DNA of 64,000 nt. Origin: Chaenocephalus aceratus. Taxonomy: Eukaryota; Chordata; Actinopteri; Perciformes; Channichthyidae. Positions 50,478 to 63,400 of the stretch are shown here, one piece after another. The notes under the pieces are model-generated. The model saw nothing but the letters and a program-made list of their open reading frames with translations, was not told the origin of the DNA and searched no databases. A program made the translations under genes and the position numbers. How positions within the stretch are numbered: the stretch's first letter is position 1; each line of letters begins with the position of its first letter. The stretch lies in the NCBI GenBank assembly GCA_023974075.1, contig CM043800.1:12794894-12858893 (forward strand), written 5' to 3'.

Positions 50478-51000
50478 GGTCTAGCTGCGGCCGCGGCCAG
50501 TACACGGCGGTACACGATGGTACACGACACGCCCACCTGACACGACACTACGGTGGCTGAGAGGCACCACCGTTAAAAGCGAATTGACGAGATTTACATC
50601 ATACAGCCCATGTAGTATAAACATTGATTTTAATTTCTTACAGTAGGAGAGGTTTTGGGGTTTAGGTTAGGAGGGAGGAAGGAAGATTAGGATTAGGTAA
50701 AAAGGTAGGGAGTGGTTAGGGTTAGGATGGGGGGAAGGGGAGGGTTAGATTGAAGGGAGGGAAGAGAACTGCTACCCGGGAACGTTCAATTGGGTAGTTT
50801 ATTTAGTTTAAAAAAAATTATCCAACGAGTTAGAAACCACAAAGGAAGTGTAGTACCGCCGTTTGGCCACAAGACTCCGGGGCACTCCTGGGGGCTTGGT
50901 TCAACCTCCACTGTCCGCGGCCGCAGCTAGTGTCGTGTCAGGTGGGCGTGTCGTGTACCATCGTGTACCGCCGTGTACTGGCCGCGGTCGCAGCTAGACC
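50478..51000. mobile_element. Non-autonomous DNA element with 73-bp inverted ends
   Basis: 50478-50550 is complementary to 50928-51000 with one mismatch (GGTCTAGCTGCGGCCGCGGC against its inverse with CGACCG). The terminal CTAGCTGCGGCCGCGG is repeated again, inverted, just inside the right arm at about 50919-50937. No target duplication is obvious, so the family is unassigned. Confidence 0.7.
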
Positions 51001-51077
51001 CTTCTCGCCTCTGTGGCATTATGCCGGAAGGACTTGCCACTGCCTGCAGATGCCACAAAATGAACCAGGCCCTACTG

Positions 51078-52304
51078 CAGGGGTCTGCAACCTTTTTGAC
51101 CAAAAGAGCCATTTTGCTCCTTTTTCCAAAACCTTTTTTTGTCTGGAGCCGCAAAACATATTTCATAGTTTTTTATTGTTGTATCAGACAAAAACTACAG
51201 TTTTTTTGCATTTATTAAGCTATTTATTACATGATATAAAACTGTTAACCTCTAATAAGAAACAAAGAACTCTTATAAGGAGAATTACAAATAATACACC
51301 AGCCTACTTTAAAATAAATTAAACACAGCACTTGGGGAGTCCTCTGCACATTTGAAGGGAAACAAAACATTATTAAAATGGGCCCACTTTGAAATAAATG
51401 AAACATATAGCTGCACCCTAAACAGAGTTAAAGGTAGGGTAGGTAAGAATGGAGAAACCAGCTCGACTGCGCTAGAATTTGAAAGTACACAACCGGAAAA
51501 AATATGCCTCTTCCTCATGCTCTTCCTTCAGACTTTCTTACAGAGCCCCTCCTCCAACACACACGAACGCGCACATGACCAATGAGGGCACGAGATAAGT
51601 TTGTGCACAGATGGAAGGCTGACAGGCAGGTAGGCCATCCAGTTATTTTAGCCGGAACGGCTCAGATGATTGGTCGTGCTTTTTACAGTACTACGGCTTC
51701 CAGAGATTAATTTTTGTATGTATGTGTTGTCAAAGCATTTAATATATTCATTGCTATCGGGATGTTAAGAGCATTCCATGGAATATAACAAAAAGTTTTT
51801 TCTGAAATAAATTACATACCCCATTGAATTATGACTGAAGATCGTCAGCTGTCTTCCTCTCCCTTGTTGTTCCTCGTTACGTAAAGGCTGCACCACCGTT
51901 GACAACTTCTCTCTACATATCAAACATACCGGTAAACCAGCATCGTTTGCTGTGAAAGCAGATAACTCTGTCCACGCAGAATTAAATCCTGTGTTCCTCC
52001 GGTACTTTTCTTTGATTTATCCATAGTTCGTTCATCGAGCCGGGGGTCAGGTTATTCGCCTCCAAGAAAAGGCGCTCGCGCGGGACCGTAGCAGGATGTG
52101 ACACATATTTTAGTTGACCTAATTAAAACCGTGGTTTTTTATTTATGTGTCACAGTATCACCTCAAAATACAAGATACGAAACATTTTCAAACATGCAAC
52201 ACAATATAAATAGTCCTACAAATACTTTTATTTTATTTCCTTCTTATTTTTGTCTAAGCTCAAGGGAGCCAGAGCAGAGGGCTAAAATGGGTTACCGACC
52301 CCTG
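51078..52304. mobile_element. hAT (Charlie-like) non-autonomous element with perfect 8-bp duplication
   Basis: The ends are CAGGGGTCTGCAACC (left) and GGTTACCGACCCCTG (right), the CAGGGGTC type of Charlie-like hAT elements. CCCTACTG occurs at 51070-51077 and again at 52305-52312, an exact 8-bp target duplication. No transposase frame is apparent in its 1227 bp. Confidence 0.88.
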
Positions 52305-52347
52305 CCCTACTGCAATAAAGTGGTAAACATGCTAAACATTACAGATA

Positions 52348-52438
52348 AACACCTTCATTCAAATGTTATTATCACTACCATGTTAGCAGGTTGAACTTGC
52401 TAACATGCTAATGATAATAACATTTGAATGAAGGTGTT
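52348..52438. repeat. Palindrome, 41-bp arms with 9-nt spacer
   Basis: 52348-52388 is complementary to 52398-52438 at 39 of 41 positions; the outer 27 bp (AACACCTTCATTCAAATG...) match perfectly. The spacer is GGTTGAACT. It lies 350 bp before the slc52a3-like coding start. Confidence 0.9.
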
Positions 52439-52787
52439 GAACTGCTTTAGTTTGTGTGTTTGATAGGGCTGCGCAATATGAGGAAAATATGCAATAACTA
52501 CAATGTTAAACACTACAATTATTCGGGGAAAAGTTGAAATGTCTTGTTACTCCAAGTTTAGCAAAGACAACTAATGTATTAAAACAATTTAACACATTCA
52601 TAGAGTTTTTGAAAATAAAAGGCTGATATTCCAATTTTAATAAAATATTATCTCAATAAAAACATGGGTATTTCTCTATTTCCATTTTAGTGAAGATTTG
52701 CAGTGTACTAATAAACTGTCCTATTTTGTGTCGGTTTTTAGATTGCGAGATCTGCATTACCTGATTGACCTCATTCCAGCCTCCATT

Positions 52788-55363
52788 ATGTCGCTGCTGA
52801 CTCACGTGCTGGCGTGCCTGTTCGGCATGGGCTCCTGGGTGGCCATCAACGGGATGTGGGTGGAGCTGCCTCTGGTTGTAACAGAGATCCCAGAGGGATG
52901 GTATCTGCCATCGTACCTCACAGTCCTCATCCAGATGGCCAACATAGGTCCCCTCTTCATCACTCTGATGCACCGCTTCCGCCCAGGGGTGCTAGATGAG
53001 CGTCCAGTCATCTACTGCATTGTAGGGTTGGGGATCGTTGCTACATTCCTGCTGGCTTTCTTTTGGAGGCAGACAATGACAATAGGGGGCTCTTTGCACA
53101 GTGTGCCCCTGCTGGTGTTAACCTTCTTGCTCTCTGTGGTGGACTGCACCTCCTCTGTTACATTTCTGCCTTTCATGATGCGACTGCGTCCACAGTACCT
53201 CACCACGTACTTCGTAGGTGAAGGCCTCAGTGGGCTGGTGCCTGCACTGGTGGCTCTCACTCAAGGTGTTGGGTTAGTCCACTGTCAGAATGCCACTTTG
53301 GCTGTGGTAGCCAATCAAACGGCTGATAATGCTACTATGGTTGGCAGTGGAGAGCTGCAGGCCATCTACCAGCCAGCTCGATTCTCAGCCCAGGTGTTCT
53401 TCGTGTTCCTCAGTGTCATGATGCTTGTCTCCCTGGTAGCCTTCATCCTACTCAACCATCACCCATCTGTGGCTCGAGAGAGAAAGAATGACTTGTACTT
53501 CAGTGGGGATCTGGCTCCTGGCAAGAGAGAGCAAGGGTTGTCTCTGCACGCCCAGACACCAGAGCAGAAGCCTATGATCAGCCACCTGGAATCCAAAAGG
53601 GAAGCCAAGAGCTCTTTTGGGAAGGGGACGTATAGCAATCTGGAGGTGGTGTTCATCTTTGTTGTACTAGCGTGGGTCAATGCTCTGACCAATGCAATCC
53701 TTCCCTCAGTCCAGTCCTACTCCTGTCTGCCTTACGGGAACAAAGCCTACCATCTATCTGCCACAATGGCAGCTGTTGCCAATCCAGTGGCCTGCTTCAT
53801 TGCCATGTTTTTGCCGATTAGGTAAGAATAATTATTAGAACCATCTTTTTACCTAACATTTGTATTTTATATAGAGGCTGAGATTTGTATGTCTCTTCCA
53901 GTAACATTGCATTTAAATAAATACAACTCAGTCATAATTGAAAATGCTTAGTTATCAATGCACTGGGAACCCTTTTAGCATAATTTTCAACGTGCCGGGT
54001 AGCCTATTAGACATTACTTTGTGAATTAAAACAAAACTACTATATTAGTTTAGGCTAATACAAACATATCTAATTGATACGTTTTTGTAAAATATCATGG
54101 TTGTGGTTTGAATAAGTTTGGTTGCTATGTCACTTAAATGAAAATTGAAGTTTAGCTTGATACAGGACAAGGGAAACAGCGACCTGCGAGAACCTCCTTT
54201 GTTTGTCCCTTCCTCTGCAGACTTTGTTGAACTTAATACTACATCACCTGATTTCCTCCATTAATCATAGTTTGAACACGTTGCTCCTACAGGTCACTAG
54301 AGTTTGTTAAGTTTATAGCTTATTAAGCAAAGTGGATCAGTGTAAAAAAAAAAGCTCAGTTTTACCATATGTATTCATTTTTTGTTTCCAGATCTCTCTT
54401 CTTCATGGGTTTCTTGACCATGTTTGGGACAGGATTCGGAGCCTACAACATGGCCATGGCTGCTCTTAGCCCTTGCCCCTTGCTGGTCCACAGTGCCTCT
54501 GGAACTGCAGTTATAGTAGGATTCTTTTTTCTAACGATATTCACATAAAAAATGTGAAATATGTCACCTAATAGCTGTTAAATGTGGATGTCTTGCTCTG
54601 TCTTGTAAGTGCTACACCTCATATAAGAATGAAAGTACATTATGCCTGTCATAATCACATGCATGGTCAGTTCTCAAACAACTTGAGGTGCTATGTTATT
54701 TGCAGAATTACTCAACCTTGTTTGAGCTGATTAAGACAAAACTATCAAAACTTGTTTGCCAATTGAACAGTAATTTGTTGCACACTGTATTTGCTTTTGA
54801 TGGCTTTGTTACTGCTATCAGGTTGATAGCCTTACACACAGGTGAACAAGTAACAGCAAGTGAACATTGTGAATGGCTTTTTAAGAACCACTTTCAGTAA
54901 TCAGTGTCCAAAAACTATAGTTTAGTATAGTAGCTTTTAAAAAGACTTATGGTTGGGCTTGTGGCCTATCAAATCAGAATTTCCCTTGCTAGATATGTTT
55001 TAAACTATGTTTTATTAGTTTTTCCTAACAAATATAAAGTTATTCACAGAAAAACACAGTAGACTGAAGGCTTACATAGCTACAAAAACATGTTTTGGGT
55101 TTGAGATTTTTGTAATGTATTATATTGATACATTGATACCTGTGTTGCAGGTGTTGGCCTGGATCCTCTTTGTCCTGTCGCTCTCCTACGTGAAGGTCAC
55201 CATCGGGGTGATTCTCAGGGACGAGGGCTACAGCGCCCTCGTGTGGTGTGGAGCAGTGGTGCAGCTGGGCTCCATGCTTGGTGCTGTATCCATGTTCCCA
55301 TTGGTCAGTGTCTATGGCCTTTTTAGGTCAGGTGATGCTTGCAACACCAAGTGTCCAATGTAG
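52788..55363 (+). CDS. slc52a3: Riboflavin (vitamin B2) transporter, SLC52A3-like
   Basis: Plasma-membrane riboflavin carrier of the SLC52 family. Exons are 52788-53821, 54392-54515 and 55151-55363, phases 2 and 0, giving 456 residues; human members are about 445-470. The start [17 protein letters not shown] aligns with the human SLC52A3 N-terminus. Family landmarks are [81 protein letters not shown] and [13 protein letters not shown]. About 11 hydrophobic segments are seen, with a hydrophilic loop at about residues 225-290 and three N-glycosylation sequons (N168, N176, N181). The C-terminal [11 protein letters not shown] fits SLC52A3 better than SLC52A2. An acceptor at 52740-52741 shows an upstream 5' UTR exon, not located. 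An upstream in-frame Met at 52698 lies before that acceptor and is rejected. Confidence 0.9.
53822..55150. other. Two introns of the slc52a3-like gene
   Basis: 53822-54391 and 54516-55150. The donors GTAAGA and GTAGGA and the acceptors TTGTTTCCAG and TGTGTTGCAG are visible. AT-rich, no other feature seen. Confidence 0.8.
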
Positions 55364-55374
55364 TGAACAAGTAA

Positions 55375-55471
55375 GGGATAATGTGCAGCGACGCGGTCAT
55401 TCGCGTCGGGCTCCTGATCAGCCTGTCAGTGTTCTTTTCCCCATAATGACCAAGTCGCTGCACATTATCCC
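55375..55471. repeat. Hairpin/MITE end in the 3' flank of the slc52a3-like gene
   Basis: GGGATAATGTGCAGCGAC (55375-55392) is the exact complement of 55454-55471, 18 bp. Inner GGTCATT and AATGACC add further pairing. It begins 12 bp after the stop codon, so it would lie in the 3' UTR. It resembles an inverted terminal-repeat structure of a fish DNA element. Confidence 0.75.
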
Positions 55472-55651
55472 GCTTATTACATGGCCACATTCTCAACAAA
55501 GTAACCTTATGACTCCCAATATTAATTGAAATGCTTTTATGGATTTAGAAAATGATTTTATTGATTTAAAAAATAGTTGTATGTATTGATTTAAATTGAC
55601 ATGCATCCGCTAAGAAAAATAGTCCGTTGTTACCGTTTGAACTAACGTAGC

Positions 55652-56347
55652 AACGGCAGGAACTGCTTCGATAGCGTTTTTGAGGAGCTTTTTGATTACA
55701 GATTTGAAAACATCGCTGCTTACTTTAAAAGTAGCACAATTCATTATGCCAAACCTTGGAAAGTATCTAGATATCCCTGCCCTAATGCCAAAGTAACTGC
55801 ACACTGAATATGTGTCGCCGTTTGATGTCTATGTCTGGACCGCTGCGTAAAAAGGAGGGTTTCTGCCCGTTACTTCTCCGCTGTTTTCTTGTCCCTCTTG
55901 TCTTTTTCTTTTCTTCACTGGGGACTCATCAGCCACTAACCATTCCTCCAAATTACTGTGCTCTACAAATATATTAAAATTAATGTTAAAATCCTCCATG
56001 TTGCTATCACACGACAGCGGAAAACTAAAGACAATCAGACAGTTTGCTTGCTTTTCAAACTGTTACATTTGAAAAACTGTTAGAGCGTCTCTTGTCTTGT
56101 CAGTTTGAAAAGCCAACGGCAGGAACTGCTTGCGTTTTTGAGGAGCTTTTTGATTACAGATTCGAAAACATCGCTCCTTGCTTTAAAAGTAGCACAATTC
56201 ATTATGTCAAACCTTGGAAAGTGTCTAGATATCCCTGCCCTAATGACAAAGTAACTGGCAACTGAATATGTGTCGCCGTTTGATGTCTATGTCTGGACCG
56301 CTGCGTAAAAAGGAGGGTTTCTGCCCCGTTACTTCTGCGCTGTTTTT
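55652..56347. repeat. Direct duplication (55652-55887 and 56115-56347)
   Basis: Two copies of about 235 bp begin AACGGCAGGAACTGCTT and run through GTGTCGCCGTTTGATGTCTA to GCGTAAAAAGGAGGGTTTCT, spaced 463 bp, with about 10-20 differences. The copy ends and the nearby CTAAGCCATGTAATAA suggest a rearranged DNA transposon. Confidence 0.85.
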
Positions 56348-56773
56348 GCCCAACTGTATACAGTTAAATCGACCGGACTTCTTTCTGAAGATGTGAGCGT
56401 CCTTAACAACGGTCAATAAGTCCTGTCTGTTCGGTATTAACAACGTGTCACGTGTTCTGAATTGACCAATCAGAATCGAGTATTCAACTAAGCCATGTAA
56501 TAAATATGTTTAAGTTAAACACTAAAGAATAATTTGCGCTTATTGTAGATGCACTGAGCAGTAGCACTCCCTGATGCAATTTAACTAATTTGCTCTTATT
56601 AGAGTCGCTATATGGTAGATTTATTTTTCAAAGAAAATATTTGTTGACTTATGGAGTAACCTGGCTTAAAAATGTGCCTTAATTTGACACTCTAAAATAT
56701 GTGTACTTGTTTTTGGTGTACATGCTTTGTACTGTATTTGTTACTTGTATGGAGAACCTATTCAACAATACCA

Positions 56774-56779
56774 AATAAA
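56774..56779 (+). terminator. Candidate polyadenylation signal, slc52a3-like gene
   Basis: AATAAA about 1.4 kb after the stop codon and beyond the repeat cluster. Using it would place all the intervening repeats in the 3' UTR. Use is unproven. Confidence 0.35.
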
Positions 56780-56784
56780 ACACA

Positions 56785-58169
56785 TGTTTTATTGCTGCAT
56801 TATTTTGCATATCATTATAAATATTCACTTTATCTTCAGTTGGCTGGAGAAGAAGACTTTATGCTCATTAGTTGAGGGGTTGACGAATGTATGATGTTAA
56901 TTGTATTTGGTTAAAGTGACATTATTAAAAAAGATATTGAAAAGGGGCAAATGTGTATACAAGATAAGAGGGGATTGTAAGACGAAACAATAGAAAATAA
57001 TAAAGACACTTCAATAGAATGAACAAAGTGTAGCCCATTCCTCTTTCCCCCTTTTCTACACAGAACCATTCAAGTATTTTTCCATACTTAGATTGAGTCT
57101 CAATATATACTAATTAATATGTTGCATTACACAACAGATCAGGAAACTCAGAAAAACATTGCAATATGTTCCAATAGATTTATGATTGCAAAGGGTTTGA
57201 CTTCATCTCTGAGTTGATAAATAATATCTATGAATCATTTTTGGACTGGTATACTCAGGGATTAAAACTGTAAAATTAAATATCTATCTATATATATATA
57301 TATATTTTTTTTTTTAGGGTAATATGAACATTTGTCTATATTCTCAAATGAATGTACACACCACACTCACATTTTTATACACCTATATAAACATGCATTT
57401 TTATAGGAAATGTTAAGTCAAATCATCTTTGAACTCAACATTTAATTGATAACAGTGGGTGTCTCTTATTCATGAGAAGACACTTATATTATATTCAAGT
57501 TTAAATATACTTATTTTGTCTTTGGTTTGCTATTGAGAGACAAGATGACTATACTTATAATACATAACAATTAAGAAATATTGGTGTGTGGTTATACATA
57601 TTTACCACCTATAAATACTGTTTCGCATAACATAGTAAAATAAGGAGGTTTATATTTGAAGCTTTAAATGGAGTCTTTATATGATTTGTTGTAAGGTGGG
57701 GATCTTGCACAACTTTGACACTACCACTAGATGTCGCTGTATGATTAGAAAATCTTCATGGGTCACTGAGGCTGAGTGCACATCTCAGCTGCAGTCGAGC
57801 TTCAAGATTCTAGTGGTAGTCGAAGTAGACGTTTGATTTTTAGGACGTTTCGGAAGAATCCAAATGTGTTGGATCAAGTCGCATTTGTTAAACAACTCAT
57901 AAGAAAATATATTGGTTCAATACAAATGTGATTTGGATGTTGTTTAAAATATACAAAGCTTTATATCCTAAATATAAAGTAATACTGAACATAAACATAA
58001 ACTTCTGGACCATTTTCACCTTGATATTGGATAATTGCTCAACCTCATTTTAGATGGAGGAGTTCTGCATGTCTCTGTGGAGTTTGCCCAGGTCAACAGA
58101 GTCATGTCTGCATCATATCCTCCTCACACTAAATCACAGAGACAGTGTCTTATCCATGCAAGTGCATCA

Positions 58170-58172
<3 letters not shown>
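56785..58172. other. Intergenic, no recognised genes
   Basis: AT-rich, with a short TA microsatellite at about 57286-57303 and a T run after it. Nothing else is supported. Confidence 0.4.

Positions 58173-58247
<75 letters not shown>
58173..58247. repeat. (TG)37 microsatellite
   Basis: Uninterrupted TG over 75 bp. Confidence 0.95.
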
Positions 58248-58250
<3 letters not shown>

Positions 58251-59981
58251 CTTCTCCATAGGGAGACATAGGAATGAGGAACTCATGACCAGTCAGAGTC
58301 TGATTCAGATCCCAGTGGTTCCTCAGAGAACATCTGGGGTCATCATCATGTCCTGATGTCTCACACTTCACCTATTTTCCTTATCTCTTCCCGTGGCTTC
58401 TATGACTTATGGTGTGCTAAACTTAAACGCAGCAGACTTGCTTGGAATTATAATTTAGCTCAAATATGAGGAGTCTTTCAAATTTTTTTTTTTTTCTTCT
58501 CATAAATGTCATATAAAAGTCCCTTTAAGTATTGTGAAATTATACAAATGCACTGAGATAAAGACACTTGGACATTCTACTACACATGTGGGTGGCAGGA
58601 TGACACAACAGGAAACGTGTGAGAAAATGGGATTCCTTCTTATCTTTCTGCTTGCCTCTCTATTTCTCTCCTTCAGTCCAACTATTTCGATATCTCTCTT
58701 TCCCCAAGCTTCTTGTCTTCCTCGATTCACGCATACTGTATGGCAGACTTTGTGACCGTAATTTCAATTTAAAACACATGAGGGGAAATCCTATCCCGCG
58801 CAGCTTTTTAATGGGCCGTCATGGGATTGGAGTATGCGGAGAATGATTGAATATTGTGTGAGAAGGCCAGGAACGATCACGTCTCGCCTTCCGTTATGCA
58901 ATCGACCATTCCCCTCTCACAACGCGACGTCTGGTAAAACCTTGAAGGGGGGGGGGGGTTGAGTGCTGGAAACCTTAACGTCTAGACCGTATGACAAAAT
59001 ATTTTTTTTCTTCTAAATGACTCAAGACCGTATAAAAGATATCATATAAAAAGAGCCAAATGAGATGTGATCCACCACAACAAAGGCAGATATGGTGAAT
59101 TGAAGCTGCTTTTAATGGTTGTAAATGAGTCTTTTTACACTGTAATGCATGACATCCTATATACATATGGCTCCCATACAAAGCCGGCCATACTGTTTTA
59201 TTTATATGATTGTCTCATGTCTGTTTTCTCCCTTGACTCGCTCCATCTGCTCAGCGCACTTTGACAATGTCAGGATAAAAAACTTCAAGGCACTGAAATT
59301 ACCACTTTGTGAGAGCTTTTTCACACCCACTGTGTTGGATTACACCGCTGTGATATTTCGTTTCGATGAAGCAACTGAGACTACCTTTCCCGTTAAGTCC
59401 ATTATATTCAAATGGACCGGGACTTTTTTCTCGTCTTCACAACAAGACATAAAGTAATCAAAAGTTAAAAGCAAACACTCAAGGAGGCACTTAGCAAAAA
59501 AGAAAAGCTTTTATGATAAAACATTCATATGCAGTGCAGGAGACAGGTAATCTTTGAGGATGATAGGGTTGTCTTGTGGTCAGTTTCAGTATAGTATGGC
59601 TTGGGGAGCATTGTAGATGAATTCTCCTAATAACATCCCCGCCCACCCATCATCCAGCAGAGCACCCAGGCAGAAGAACTAATACCTGAGTGTATTCCTC
59701 CGGTGGTGTGAAGTAGGCCTTAAAGAGCTGTTGGAGGCTGCAGTAAAGTAGTGTTCATTACCTTGACAGACTGATGACAGCCAACACTGGCTGAGATGCA
59801 CATATACATACTAAAATAAAATAATAATATATAATGTACAATTGTAATCTGTGCTATGCATACACAGTAGAATCTTCAATCGAAAACACCTATACTGTAG
59901 TTCCAGACTAGTTACAGTTATAGGAGGAAATACATCAATGTGTTTGTTCTAAGATGAAAGATCACATTCTTGAATTGCTTC
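58248..59981. other. Intergenic, no recognised genes
   Basis: Contains short open frames without domains and a G-run near 58948-58958. I see nothing that I can name. Confidence 0.4.
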
Positions 59982-60492
59982 AGGCCCCGTCCACACCGAG
60001 ACGATATCAGTTGTATCGGAGCCGCGGATACGGAGCCCAAATCTGATACACTTTATAACGGCTCCCAAAGTGGGAAGGTCTGGGGACGAAACGCTTGCAG
60101 CTCCGTGTGTACGCCCGCTAAACGATCATTTCCTGAAAACGATGACGCCATAACCACAACAACAATGGTGGATCACAGGGTTGCATTCGTGCTCCAGACG
60201 CTACTGACAATTATACAGATTTGAGTGCAAAATCTACAGCTCCTCTACCACAACCATCAGCAACAATTAGAATATAATAATAATAATAATAATCGTCATC
60301 GGTCTTCTTCGCTGCTTTTGGTGTATTTTGGGGCGGAAGAACAGCGCCACTTGCAGGCCCGGCATATGTACTACACTACAGCGTCTCCAGCGTTTTCAAG
60401 CATTTTCGTGTGGACGGATACGTTTCTTGAGCCGATTCCGTGTGAGTGGAAGACTCATTTGAAAACAACTTTGGTTCGTATGGATAGGGCCT
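59982..60492. mobile_element. Short DNA transposon with AGGCCC ends
   Basis: The left end AGGCCCCGTCCACAC and the inverted right end AGGCCCTATCCATAC are alike at 12 of 15 positions. The interior shares 60300-60445 with the fragment at 1992-2140. A (TAA)n tract lies at about 60272-60292. I could not find a clean target duplication. It resembles the hAT-like MITEs of fish that begin with a GTCCACACGG-type end. Confidence 0.6.
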
Positions 60493-63400
60493 CAATGCCT
60501 TAGGCTGAAGGAATCCAAATCAATGTGTTACAAATACTGCTGCTAGCAAAGAAGTTGGTGATGTTCTTGACTATTTATTTAACCATATCACTCTGGGACT
60601 TGGGCACATAGAGCATCCACACGTTCGTTTTTGCTAAGCACTGCCTCAAATCAACACCGACGCGGTTGGTCTCCCGGATAAGGAGAGAGAACATAACTCT
60701 GGATTTGTCTCATTGTGCATTGTACAACTTTTAGGATCTAATGAATTAGAAAAGGGCAATTCAACTGTTCTTCCTGGGTAGTTGAATTAGTAAAAAAACT
60801 AAAAACAGACACAAGAATTGTATTAACACCATTTGGCCACTATGAAATATTGTTTCAACATCCGGCACACTTTCTGGGGGCTTGGTATGGTCCATATGAA
60901 TGGATAAAAATACTATGCAGAAACAAAGCAATTTATCCAATCTAAAAATGTATCTGTATCTTTCAAAGAATGTTTTTTTCAACATGCCCCTCGTAAAAGA
61001 GGTTCCTTTATCAATGCCTTAGCAACAACAACGCAACAGTAGTTTCTTAGGTACTTCTCAGTAGAGACTTAAGGAAAATACTTGCCCATCGAAGAAATAG
61101 TTTGGCACGCAAACCCCCCACATAAAACCAGTACTTCTCATTTTTAGCCTCAAGTTTTTGGTCACATTAAACAAACAAGATATCATATGTTTAATTAGTG
61201 GGTTTTTGTGGTGCTGGCAGATTATGTTACCTTTGGACAGAGCCAGGCTAGCTGTCCCCACCTTTTCCAGTGTTTTTGCTAAACTAAGCTAACTGGCTAG
61301 CTGTAGCCTCATATCTACCTTACATAAATAAGAGTGGTATCGATCTTCTGAACTAAGTCTTGGCAAGAAAGCAAATGAGCTCATTTCCCAATAATGTCAA
61401 AATACTGCTTGAGTTATTTGAGTTGAAAAGCCTTCCCAACAAAATAGGTAAAAGCTTCAGTGACATACTATGCTAAATCAATATTTATAAAACACATGAA
61501 ATCTGTGGTTTTATCATGATTGCAACTTCTCCTTCTGTGAGGTAAAATTATAACCAATCCACTAAAAAGAGTGAAATTACTAAAGCAATACTTTCAATCC
61601 TTGATGTCAGGAAGTCAGTTCGCATAGGTTGCATGCGGGGTCAGCTTTAGGTCATACTGGGCATCCATTAGTGGCCTTATTTAGAGTCTTATTCTTTTAA
61701 GGGGAGTGATTGGCTAGCAAAGACAGAGAATCATTACCTTTGCCCGCCCCCTCCCTGCCAGCAGTCAATAATGAAGGATCATTAAAATGAATAGATGGAC
61801 ATTCCCCTTTTCTCCGGATCCTTATTGCAAAATCAGTGTCAGGGGAAATGAAGATTGAGCTTGGAGAAGGCGTCTAAAAGCCTCACAGTGATTGTCGTGA
61901 ACTCATCTCCAGTGCCAGGCCCCTTTATCTACTGTAAGAGTCTGCACCTGCCTGAACTCTTGACTAGCAAGGGCTTTTACTGTAGCCCATTAGAGCATCC
62001 CTAATGTGCGCCACAATGTACTTCAACATAAACATTCTGTGTATGTACAGAAACATTTACAGCAAACAATAGAAGAATGATGGCTTGGGATGCCTTGGAG
62101 TGTTTTTCTGATGAAGAAATAGAGCTCTCTCAGAGTGAACTAGAAAGGGATATTGAATGCATCAGGTTTGATTTGGAGAATAGAGAAGTCACATGTACAC
62201 GCGATCCCATAAACAGACTCTTAAAGATAATTCTCACTTTTGCACATTTAAGCTTAAACTCAAACATCTGTCCCGTCGCTAAATTTGTATAAATCCTAGC
62301 ATAACATTTCACGCATCACAAAAGAGAGGGCGAATGAAGCTTGAATGATTGCAGATGGAGAATAAAAGACGGCACAAGATTTTCCAGGCCCCATCTGGTT
62401 GCTTTTCGGAGCGTCCCCTTAAAGTGTCTTTTAAAAAGGTGATTTGTCTGTGCGTGTGCAACGATGTGACCATGGGTCATCTGCTGGTGCTGTCACATGT
62501 GAAATGCTCCCATGAAATGGGTCGAAGCACACCTGTGGAGCCCCACAAACCCCGCCCTAAACAGATAAAAAAAACACATGTAAACACGTGCTCGAATCCT
62601 CACACATGGTTCTCGTCTTCCTTCTTTATCATGCTGAAGGTAATTGATAACGGTCTGTTTATAGTCATCTGACACATGTCTCTGGAGAGCAAAAAAACTC
62701 AAGGGACCAAAAAAGATCAAATGTACTGGCTCATGGGACAAAACTATCAAAGACTCCTTAGTATGGCCAAGCAATTATCTCTTAAAGCCTCTCTTGAAGC
62801 CACCCCCATGGTTCTCTCAACATGCCCTTCATAACAGAGGCATATTGAGGATTTACAGCTTGCAGATGGCCGGCGAGAGACGAGGGCAGGAGCTGCAGCA
62901 CTGTGCCTATGCACTCACTTTATAAAAGCTGAAATCAAGGGCTCGCTGGGAATACAATGGAGGAGGAAGCAGGGCCATAAAGACGCTATAAATCCATACA
63001 ATGAAACTTCTAAGTCGTGCCCTCTGCCAGGTGCTGTGAGCATGCAGACCCTGGGGAGCAAATGGCACGCGCTGGATCAGGGAATTATTTTTGCATTCTC
63101 TGTGCTGTTGTCCCCACTGCAGGGGTTGCTTTAGCCATTGATTGGCAATGGCTGCATCAGTTATGTATTCAGTGTGTCTGGCAGCAAGTCAGCTTGTGAG
63201 TCAGATCATTTGATCTTGCAATCATTGGCATCTCCACCTGAGTTCAGTCACAGCTCCGTTTTGACACTATTACTATTATTAACTGTCACTTTTATCCAAA
63301 GCAACTCATGATACATGTATTCAACCATAAATAAACAAACACAACAAGCTAACTTCGTACATATTTGATTTCCGCAAGTCTTTTCACACCAGAGCAATAT

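Noticed and set aside
52698..52787. Upstream Met at 52698 as the start of the riboflavin transporter
   Set aside because: It lies before a clear splice acceptor at 52740-52741, and the family N-terminus begins at the Met encoded at 52788.
58035..58371. Frames across 58173-58247
   Set aside because: Artefacts of the TG microsatellite.
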